From CAYLNH01 sp964384625 (GTDB lineage Bacteria; Verrucomicrobiota; Lentisphaeria; JABSQK01), in contig CAYLNH010000216.1 in assembly GCA_964384625.1 (NCBI GenBank), forward strand, positions 1 to 12,722: DNA of 12,722 nt. Direction: 5' to 3'. Below are positions 1 through 5,933 of this stretch, piece after piece. The position numbers and the translations under genes are program-made. The notes beneath the pieces are model-generated. The model saw only the letters and a program-made list of their open reading frames with translations. It made no database searches and was not told the origin of the DNA. How positions within the stretch are numbered: position 1 is the first letter of the stretch; each line of letters begins with the position of its first letter.

Positions 1-129
1 TCCACAGCGCCAGGCTGTGGTGTCTCGGAGTCGGATCCACAGCGCCAGGCTGTGGTATTGGGAGCGGGGGGCATTGGTGTGCTTGCAGGTTGCCTGAGGG
101 AAACTCCACAGCGCAGGGCTGTGGTGTCT
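1..129. repeat. Three copies of a palindromic hairpin repeat
   Basis: The unit is CCACAG, a 7-nt centre, CTGTGG. Copies lie at 2-20 and 37-55 (both with centre CGCCAGG) and at 106-124 (centre CGCAGGG). All are preceded by T and followed by T, and copies 1 and 3 also share the next four bases (GTCT after the T). Start-to-start distances are 35 and 69 bases, close to a period of 35 with one copy missing. Each copy can form a 6-bp stem with a 7-nt loop in either strand. This resembles REP-type intergenic elements rather than CRISPR. Copy 1 begins at the window edge, so the array may extend to the left. I see no further copy in the window. The repeats lie downstream of the 3' end of the minus-strand gene ending at 207. 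Confidence 0.8.
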
Positions 130-206
130 GCACCCCACTCCGAAGGGAACTTCCGAGATGGTCCGGTCGTAACGAGTCGATGTCGATATACAGAATCCGC
201 ATGACC

Positions 207-566
207 TCAACGACTGAAGAGTCGTGCCTTCTTTGCTGTCTTGATCGCTTTGGCGCTCCCCACAATAACCAGGCCGTCCTGTCCACCCGTTTCCTCCCAG
301 TGCACGGCAATCTCAGGGTTGTTCCTATTCACGACGCGGTCAATAAACGGATAGAAATCCTCGTCGAAGTAGTCGCTCTCGTAGTCATACGTCTCACTCA
401 GTTCCTCACCGGACTGCGTCGTCACCGAGACGGTGATCTGCTGGTCGTAGCCCTCGCCGGACCAGGTCTCACTGATGCTTTTCGGCGCGAACATACCGCC
501 GGAGCATTCCGAGATCTCTTTCAGCAGTTTCGCGGATTCCGTTTTTCGTTTGACATCGGGCCGCAA
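207..566 (-). CDS. Hypothetical acidic protein, 119 aa
   Basis: I do not recognise a family. The reading frame looks real: residue order and third-position GC are protein-like, and the overlapping plus-strand frame is much less coherent. The protein has a basic N-terminal helix-like stretch, a very acidic and tyrosine-rich middle (residues about 59-72, with YDYESDYFDEDFYPF) and a lysine-rich C-terminus. It has no signal peptide or membrane segment and is probably cytoplasmic. The first usable start is TTG at 566-564, because the frame upstream has no ATG or GTG before the stop at 626-624, and there is no clear ribosome site. A later ATG (residue 25, base 494) would give 95 aa. The weak start makes an N-terminally truncated remnant possible. 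The gene is divergent from the one at 637, and the repeat array lies beyond its 3' end. Confidence 0.6.
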   Translation of the reverse strand: MRPDVKRKTESAKLLKEISECSGGMFAPKSISETWSGEGYDQQITVSVTTQSGEELSETYDYESDYFDEDFYPFIDRVVNRNNPEIAVHWEETGGQDGLVIVGSAKAIKTAKKARLFSR

Positions 567-627
567 GGTCCGTAGTGTATGAGCACTGCGGGACGTGGTT
601 GTGGGAGTTGTGACAGCCCGATGCTAT

Positions 628-631
628 GGAG
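628..631 (+). promoter_or_regulatory. Ribosome binding site fixing the start at 637
   Basis: GGAG lies five bases before ATG 637 and decides this start over the in-frame GTG at 595. Confidence 0.6.
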
Positions 632-636
632 TGGCT

Positions 637-1227
637 ATGACGCCGTCGGTCCGCAAAGTGATTCGCGAATATTTCCCGGAGGAGTCTGAATCTGAGATTC
701 AGGCGATCCTGGCGCCCTTCGGGCAGGGACCGGGTCACGCGCGGACGGCGCACGCGCACGTGCGTATGATTTACCTGTCCAACGGCGACATGGAAGAGTT
801 GAAGCACATCGTGGCCCAGGCCGTTGCGGCGCCGGATGATTTCGGCGCCGGCTGGATCTGCTACGAGAGTTGGGAGCGCGTGGTCGAGTCGTTCACGAAC
901 CGCGCCCGGGGCTCGTTCTTCGCGGATGTCGCCCGCCGTTTGCGTCGGCCGGCAGTTGAACTGCAGGTGCGCTGTATGCTGTCGGCGGACACCGTCTGTC
1001 TTTACGGCCCGAATGTCGAGGATTCCCTGGAAGCTGGGTTGTACTTCCTGCCGCTGGCCGACGGTCGGGTGTATGTCACCCGGGAGCACACCTGCATCTT
1101 TGCGCCGAAGACGGATGAGGTCGCCGAGCTCTGTGCCGGCGAGATGATTGGCGGCCCGCGGTTGACGGATGCCCTGGCCGACCATCTGGTTCGCGTCTTC
1201 GGCAATGGTGAAACATCGGGCACTTGA
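637..1227 (+). CDS. Hypothetical protein, 196 aa, two-part
   Basis: I cannot name a function. ATG at 637 is chosen because GGAG at 628-631 sits five bases upstream; the longer frame from 595 has no such signal. Residues about 8-65 (EYFPEESESEIQ... RMIYLSNGDMEELKHIVAQA) resemble small uncharacterised proteins common in GC-rich planctomycete-like genomes, which share an 'R.q.aiL.LS.GD...L...V..A' pattern. This resemblance is from memory. Residues about 75-190 form a second part with alternating strands (ESLEAGLYFLPLADGRVYVTRE) and cysteines at 75, 113, 121, 153 and 166. I see no signal peptide, membrane segment or catalytic motif. The stop is followed after three bases by the palindrome and promoter of the next gene, so it is probably transcribed separately from it. 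Confidence 0.75.
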   Translation: MTPSVRKVIREYFPEESESEIQAILAPFGQGPGHARTAHAHVRMIYLSNGDMEELKHIVAQAVAAPDDFGAGWICYESWERVVESFTNRARGSFFADVARRLRRPAVELQVRCMLSADTVCLYGPNVEDSLEAGLYFLPLADGRVYVTREHTCIFAPKTDEVAELCAGEMIGGPRLTDALADHLVRVFGNGETSGT

Positions 1228-1230
1228 AGC

Positions 1231-1242
1231 GATCCGCGGATC
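1231..1242. promoter_or_regulatory. 12-base perfect palindrome next to a promoter
   Basis: GATCCGCGGATC is a perfect palindrome lying three bases after the stop at 1227 and three bases before the -35 box at 1246. The position suits an operator for a regulator of the downstream glycosidase-like gene. With no loop it is a poor terminator. Chance is not excluded in GC-rich DNA. Confidence 0.4.
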
Positions 1243-1245
1243 TGC

Positions 1246-1274
1246 TTGTCGCCGCTGCAATGCGGAGCTATACT
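1246..1274 (+). promoter_or_regulatory. Sigma-70-type promoter for the GH42-like gene
   Basis: The -35 box is TTGTCG (1246-1251, 4/6) and the -10 box is TATACT (1269-1274, 5/6), with an ideal 17-base spacer. Transcription would begin near 1281 and give a leader of about 90 bases before the GTG at 1374. It is the clearest promoter in the window. Confidence 0.6.
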
Positions 1275-1301
1275 GGGCTCAAGGCTGTTGCTGGAATTTC
1301 C

Positions 1302-1322
1302 CCGGCGCGATTGACGTGCCGG
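1302..1322 (+). promoter_or_regulatory. Leader hairpin upstream of the GH42-like gene
   Basis: CCGGCGCG and CGTGCCGG pair over 8 bp (one G-U) around the loop ATTGA. It lies within the predicted 5' leader, about 50 bases before the start codon. There is no U tract, so it is not a terminator. It could affect mRNA stability or translation. Confidence 0.35.
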
Positions 1323-1358
1323 CGGAATAACGTTGCGGATCATCCCGGCGCCAGCCCC

Positions 1359-1365
1359 AAGGAGG
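1359..1365 (+). promoter_or_regulatory. Strong ribosome binding site fixing GTG 1374
   Basis: AAGGAGG at 1359-1365 is a near-perfect Shine-Dalgarno, eight bases before GTG 1374. The nearer ATG at 1369 is out of frame and reaches a stop after eight codons. The GTG also places a signal peptide exactly at the N-terminus. Confidence 0.85.
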
Positions 1366-1373
1366 CAAATGTC

Positions 1374-4109
1374 GTGCGCGGACTTCTTTCTCTAGCTTTT
1401 GTGACGCTCTTCGTTGGCAGCTGGGCAGCAGCCGGCGAGGAGAATATTCTGCTGCAGCTCGGCGACGTGCGTCTGGTTCGTCTGCGGCAGAAAGAAGGGG
1501 TGAAACCGGCGGCGGCAACGGCGAAGATCGGGGACGACGGTGAGCTTGTGTTGGGCGTCCAGGGTGCGGCCCGGGCGCGGGCTCGCTGGCTTGTACCGCT
1601 GAATTTGCGATTGCCGGTAGACGGGGAGTTCAGCTTTTCGCTCGACGCCCGCAACATTGTGGCGCCGGCCGGCCGGCCGAATGTGTTTCTGCTGCTGCAG
1701 CAACGCGGCGAGAAGGCGGATACCCCCCGGAAGGTCATCCCGGCTTTCACTGCGATCGGCCGCGAGAACAAGGAAGTCGGCCGGGTCAAGTTCTCCCTGG
1801 CGAAGGGGGACTATTACCTGCACAGCCTGCAGTTTGACATTTCGGTGGCGGAGAAGGGGGCGGCCGTTCTCGAACTGTCCGCGCTGCAGATCTCGTTTGC
1901 GGGCAACCGCCCGGCAGCGGCGGAACTGGCGAAGGTCCTCAAACGCCAACCCAGTTCCAGAGCTGCGGTGCAAACGGCTGCCGGGCAGTTTCCGGCCCTG
2001 GCTGTCAACGGCAAGACGATTGATCCCATGATGGGGATCGTGGTCGCTGACACCGACAACTGTCCCGACCTCAAGGAAGTCATCCCGGACGCCGGCTTGA
2101 ACGTGAACTTCCTGACGATTCCGCTCGGCGGCGCCGGCAGTCTCTGGAGTTACCCCGGCTTTTTCGACACGCAGCGTCTGGACCGCATGCTGCGGGCGGT
2201 CTGTGTCGGGGGCGGCAGCTATGTTGTCCTGGCCCTGCAGCTTGCCGAAGCGCCGCCGTGGTGGCTGCGGCAGCAGCAGGCCAAGGGCGGTGCGGCAGCG
2301 GTGGTCAGCGACTTTAATCCGGAGTGGCGGGCCTATTGCGTGACCGCGCTGCGGCAACTCCTGGGGGCCGTCCGCGAGAGTCCGCTGGATCGCTGGGTGG
2401 TGGGCGCCTATGCCGAAGTCGGGCCGGACCGCAATCGCCGGCCGCCGGCGACCCGGGCCGGGCATCCCGGGTATCTGCAGGCGTTCCGCGACAACCTGAA
2501 AGAAATGTACCAAAGCGACCAGGAGCTGCAGGCCGCCTGGCAGGATCCGGAAGTCAGCCTGGCGACCGCCACGCCGCTGCCGGCAACGCGTTGGGCCGCC
2601 GACCGCCTGGGACTCCTGCGTCGCGCCGGCGGCAGTCGCCGGGACCTCGACAGCTTCGCCTTTGAGAATCGCTCGTGGCTGGCCTGGCAACTGGCGCTGT
2701 GTCGACAGGTGAAGGCATCCAGTTCCGGGCAATACATCACGGGGGTGGCCAACGGCGCCGCCCGGTTGCTGAACGACTTGGACCAGCCGGTCTCGATGAC
2801 CTATGGTGCCTGCAGTGATCTGCTGGCTGCCGAAGGTGTGGACTTCGTGGTGCTGGATGCTGCCGGCGAGCCGCGGCTGGGGGCGGGAACCAGCGGCCGC
2901 GAGCTGCTTTTAGCGCCGGTTCTGCGGCGGCACGGCAAACTGCTGTTCCGGCGCCATCGGGCTTTCTTCGGTCCGGCCGACAAACCGGAACAGCAGCGGC
3001 TTGAGTATGGTCGGCGCAACCTGGCCACGGCACTGAGCCGCGGCAGTGTCGCGTTGCTGGCCTGCAAGGATATGAACGTGCTGAAGCGCGGCTGGGTCCA
3101 GGGCGAGTTGACGCGGTACAAACAGATCCGCCGGCGCCTGGCCGGCCGGCGGCGTCCGGCTCGGGCGGAGATCGCATTTGTGATCGATCCGGCGGTCCAC
3201 GCGGATCTGGTGCCGACCTTGTCGTGTCGGGATTCGCGGGCGCCGGCTTCGTTGGCGCACAATCCGTTGTTTCACCTGCTGACCTTGCCGCGGGTCCACT
3301 GGCCGCGTCTCGGCGCGCCCTACGATGTGATCACGACCGGCGAACTGCGGGGCGCGAAGTATAAACTGGTCGTCTTTTTCCACACCATCAGCCTGACCGC
3401 GGCGCAGCGCCAACAGGCATTGGCGCTGCGCCGCGGCGGCCGCGTTCTGGCGTGGGTCTGGGCGGACGGTTTGCGGCTGGGCAACGAGCTCGCCGCAAAA
3501 CACCAGACACAACTGACCGACATCGCGGTGCGGCTGCAGGAGACGCCCCAGCGGCTCTTCCTGACCCCGGCGGCGGCGATGGGTGAGTTCCTCAAGATCC
3601 GCGAGGTGGAGGACCACCTGGGGGCGATCTGCTATCACCGGAACACAGATGTTTCGGCGGCATTGACGTTTGCGCCGGTACCGATCATCACGGATGAGCG
3701 GGGCAAGGCCCTGGCGGATCTGGCCGAGGGCGGCCGGCGCGCCATGGCGCTGCGCCAGTGGCGGGACGGCATGTCGTTCTACAGCAGCTCACCGGTGCTG
3801 AACTCGGAGGTCCTGCGGGCGCTGGCGCGCCAGGCCGGCGTGCACCTGTATGTCGACGGGAATGATCAGGCCTTCTACAGTGCCGCAACGCTTGGCTTCA
3901 TGTCGGCCGCGCCGGGCCAGCGGGTGATCAACCTGCGTTCGAAGGGATCGTTGTACGAAGTCTTCCACGACCGGAATCTGAAGGCTTCTGCTGAGCACGT
4001 TGTTGAAATCGAGGGGGATCGGACCTACCTGTTTTTCTTCGGCGACAAATCTGCGTGGCAGAAGCCACCGGCCGCCGAGGCCGAGAAACGGAAGCCGGCA
4101 CCCAAATAA
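1374..4109 (+). CDS. Secreted GH42-like (clan GH-A) glycosidase homologue, possibly inactive
   Basis: A 911-aa exported protein from GTG 1374. Residues 1-20 are a signal peptide (RGLLSLAFVTLFVGSWAAA-G). Residues 22-180 look like a beta-sandwich region. Residues about 205-590 match the pattern of divergent GH42-like TIM barrels of Lentisphaerota-type bacteria, with the features FNPEWRAYC, ELQAAWQDPEVSLATAT, VDFVVLDAAG and a HGKLLF strand. Residues about 595-705 match the GH42 trimerisation-type domain (EIAFVIDP, LPRVHWPRLGAPYDVIT, KYKLVVFF, GGRVLAWVWADG). A C-terminal domain follows and ends in a charged tail. Active relatives would cleave galactosides or similar sugars outside the cytoplasm. 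As I recall the family, the acid/base glutamate lies near residues 344-355 and the nucleophile after HGKL. Here the first region reads GAYAEVGPD (E348 is a possible survivor) and the second reads RRHRAFF with no acidic residue. A binding-only role is possible. Confidence 0.75.
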   Translation: MRGLLSLAFVTLFVGSWAAAGEENILLQLGDVRLVRLRQKEGVKPAAATAKIGDDGELVLGVQGAARARARWLVPLNLRLPVDGEFSFSLDARNIVAPAGRPNVFLLLQQRGEKADTPRKVIPAFTAIGRENKEVGRVKFSLAKGDYYLHSLQFDISVAEKGAAVLELSALQISFAGNRPAAAELAKVLKRQPSSRAAVQTAAGQFPALAVNGKTIDPMMGIVVADTDNCPDLKEVIPDAGLNVNFLTIPLGGAGSLWSYPGFFDTQRLDRMLRAVCVGGGSYVVLALQLAEAPPWWLRQQQAKGGAAAVVSDFNPEWRAYCVTALRQLLGAVRESPLDRWVVGAYAEVGPDRNRRPPATRAGHPGYLQAFRDNLKEMYQSDQELQAAWQDPEVSLATATPLPATRWAADRLGLLRRAGGSRRDLDSFAFENRSWLAWQLALCRQVKASSSGQYITGVANGAARLLNDLDQPVSMTYGACSDLLAAEGVDFVVLDAAGEPRLGAGTSGRELLLAPVLRRHGKLLFRRHRAFFGPADKPEQQRLEYGRRNLATALSRGSVALLACKDMNVLKRGWVQGELTRYKQIRRRLAGRRRPARAEIAFVIDPAVHADLVPTLSCRDSRAPASLAHNPLFHLLTLPRVHWPRLGAPYDVITTGELRGAKYKLVVFFHTISLTAAQRQQALALRRGGRVLAWVWADGLRLGNELAAKHQTQLTDIAVRLQETPQRLFLTPAAAMGEFLKIREVEDHLGAICYHRNTDVSAALTFAPVPIITDERGKALADLAEGGRRAMALRQWRDGMSFYSSSPVLNSEVLRALARQAGVHLYVDGNDQAFYSAATLGFMSAAPGQRVINLRSKGSLYEVFHDRNLKASAEHVVEIEGDRTYLFFFGDKSAWQKPPAAEAEKRKPAPK

Positions 4110-4191
4110 GCGGGGTGCCGTTCGTCTTTCGGCAATGACAGCTCCCCCGTGCGGGTGAGCGCAATCGCACGTTGAAGAGTCAGGTAGCATT

Positions 4192-5277
4192 ATGTCGACG
4201 CTGAAATGCGGCGTAATCGGGTGCGGCGTGATCGGACCACTGCACATCAAATGTCTCCAGCAGATCGAGAACGTCGAAGTGACCTGGGCCTGCGACCTCG
4301 ATGCCGCCAAAACCGCGAAGGTCGCGGAGGAATTCGGCATTCCGCAGCAAACCACGGATTATCCGGAGGTCCTGCGTGATCCGGCCGTGAGCGCTGTCTG
4401 CGTCTGCACCGACCACGCCAGTCACATCCCGATCACGGAAGCGGCGCTTGATGCCGGCAAACACGTGCTCTGCGAGAAGGCCCTCGGCTCCAGTCGCGAC
4501 GGGCTGGCGACAATGCTCGCCGCCCATGAGCGCCATCCCGAGCTGGTCTTTTGCGGCGTCTTCCAGCATCGGTTCGACGCGGTGTATCGCCAGTTGAAGC
4601 AACTGATTGACGACGGGACGCTGGGGACGGTCCTGACCGCCGGCGTTCAGGTCCGCTGCAAACGGACGAACGAATACTACCAATCCGGCGGCTGGCGCGG
4701 CACCTGGGACGGCGAAGGCGGTGCGGTCCTGATCAACCAGGCCATTCACTTCATTGACGTGCTGAACTGGATCATGGGCGGCGTGACCGCGGTCTGCGGC
4801 GGCTACGCCAACCTGACCCATCAGGATGTGATCGAGACGGAAGATACCGCGACTGCCGCGTTGCGGTTCAAGAACGGCGCGCTGGGCACCATTGAGGCAA
4901 CCTGCTCCAGCAATCTCGGTTGGGAGACGACGATCTCCGTGCACGGCTCCGCGGGCGGGATTGATGTGCGCGACGGCAAGCTGTTGAAGGTGGCGTTCGC
5001 CGCCGAAGCCGTCCAGAATCAGGTTGAAGAGCGGTTTGCCACCTGCGCCGAGCGCGAGCAGGAAGCTCTGGGCAAGTCCTACTACGGCCCGAGCCACGGT
5101 TCCCAGATTGCGGACTTCGTCGAAGCTGTCCGGGAGCAGCGGCCGCCGTTTGTGACGGCGGCCTCCGCCCGGCACACGGTGGAATTGGTGCTTGCGGTAT
5201 ACGAGTCCTCACGCGGCGGCAAGTGGATCGAGCTCCCGGCGCAGCCGGCGGCCGCTCAGCAACGGAGCAGCCGGTAG
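4192..5277 (+). CDS. Gfo/Idh/MocA-family NAD(P)-dependent sugar oxidoreductase
   Basis: A 361-aa cytoplasmic protein of usual family length. The N-terminal Rossmann fold shows GCGVIG (residues 10-15), D35 after the second strand, and the CEKAL motif (94-98), in which K96 is the catalytic lysine and the usual proline of EKP is alanine. The C-terminal domain has GGWRGTWDGEGGAVLINQ, then H186 and D189 in IHFID, the family's substrate-binding and catalytic pair. This stretch resembles members acting on UDP-sugar acids, inositols or keto-glycosides, but the substrate cannot be told. ATG 4192 has only a weak AGG at 4182-4184. The gene lies 82 bases after the GH42-like gene on the same strand, with no convincing terminator between, so the two may be co-transcribed for carbohydrate metabolism. 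Its last 22 bases overlap the opposing methyltransferase. Confidence 0.9.
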   Translation: MSTLKCGVIGCGVIGPLHIKCLQQIENVEVTWACDLDAAKTAKVAEEFGIPQQTTDYPEVLRDPAVSAVCVCTDHASHIPITEAALDAGKHVLCEKALGSSRDGLATMLAAHERHPELVFCGVFQHRFDAVYRQLKQLIDDGTLGTVLTAGVQVRCKRTNEYYQSGGWRGTWDGEGGAVLINQAIHFIDVLNWIMGGVTAVCGGYANLTHQDVIETEDTATAALRFKNGALGTIEATCSSNLGWETTISVHGSAGGIDVRDGKLLKVAFAAEAVQNQVEERFATCAEREQEALGKSYYGPSHGSQIADFVEAVREQRPPFVTAASARHTVELVLAVYESSRGGKWIELPAQPAAAQQRSSR

Positions 5278-5927
5278 CAGGTCGCGGCCCGGCTCTGCGC
5301 CAGCACCTGCAGTTTCCAGCCGTCGTTTTCCAGCGCCGTGAAGAACGGCCCGGCAATGGCCCGGTTCGGCTCGCCAAGGAGGACCTTGCCGTCCTCCGCA
5401 AGGAGGTCCTTGAGGCAATTGAGCAGGGGCTGGAAGAAGCGCTCTTCATAGGCGACATCGGCTGCGAGGATGCAGTCGAATCGTCTGTCGAGGTCCGGTT
5501 CCCGCCAATCAAGCAGTGCCGTCTGCGGCGCCGGCAGTCCATTCTGCCGGCAGTTGAGTTCAGTGAACAGAAGGGCATCCTTCTGGTAGTCGGTTGCGGT
5601 GACGCGGGCACCGGCGAACAGGGCGGCGATGGCGACCAGTCCCAGGCCGCAGCCCAGTTCGAGGACGTCGTCGTCGGGTGTCAGTTCATCCACGACAATA
5701 TCGGCGAGGGCCTTGGCGGCGGGCCAGAGCCAGGCCCAGTACGGCAAGCGTTCATCACGGACATCGGGATGGTTCGGGTCGCGTTCGATCAACTCGTCGA
5801 GCAGGACATTGGGATCCTCGACGGCGGTAATCTGCACCGGGCGGTTGCCGACGGCACACGGGATTCGGCACAGGCTGTAGTGCGCGGCAAGTTCACGATG
5901 GAGTTCAGCGCTGCGGGGCTCGGGCAT
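5256..5927 (-). CDS. Class I SAM-dependent methyltransferase, METTL/Methyltransf_16-like
   Basis: A 223-aa cytoplasmic protein. It carries PYWAWLWPAA (62-71), the W-P signature before motif I in Methyltransf_16 proteins, then the SAM-binding motif VLELGCGLGLV (88-98), the acidic end of strand 2 in ATDY (111-114, D113) and DCILAADVAYEE (151-162), which holds the post-II/motif IV acidic residue and the D.aYe pattern. Relatives are mostly protein lysine methyltransferases, for example those acting on ETF-beta or elongation factors, so a protein substrate is likely, though not shown here. ATG 5927 is six bases after the stop of the FGE-domain gene and has no good Shine-Dalgarno, so it is probably expressed by read-through and translational coupling. 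Its 3' end overlaps the plus-strand oxidoreductase by 22 bases. Confidence 0.85.
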   Translation of the reverse strand: MPEPRSAELHRELAAHYSLCRIPCAVGNRPVQITAVEDPNVLLDELIERDPNHPDVRDERLPYWAWLWPAAKALADIVVDELTPDDDVLELGCGLGLVAIAALFAGARVTATDYQKDALLFTELNCRQNGLPAPQTALLDWREPDLDRRFDCILAADVAYEERFFQPLLNCLKDLLAEDGKVLLGEPNRAIAGPFFTALENDGWKLQVLAQSRAATCYRLLRC

Positions 5928-5933
5928 GCCGGG

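Noticed and set aside
1..129. CRISPR array
   Set aside because: There are only three short palindromic units, with unequal gaps of about 10 to 50 bases and no cas genes. Hairpin repeats of REP type fit better.
1224..1373. N-terminal extension of the GH42-like gene from TTG 1224
   Set aside because: It overlaps the promoter and palindrome, has no ribosome site and would bury the signal peptide. AAGGAGG before GTG 1374 is decisive.
1392..2732. 446-aa minus-strand frame inside the GH42-like gene
   Set aside because: It is an antisense shadow of a GC-rich gene, with low-complexity Arg/Pro/Gln content and no recognisable motif.
4148..4171. Terminator between the GH42-like and oxidoreductase genes
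   Set aside because: CGTGCG/CGCACG gives only a 6-bp stem with a 12-nt loop and no U run, so it is within chance for this composition.
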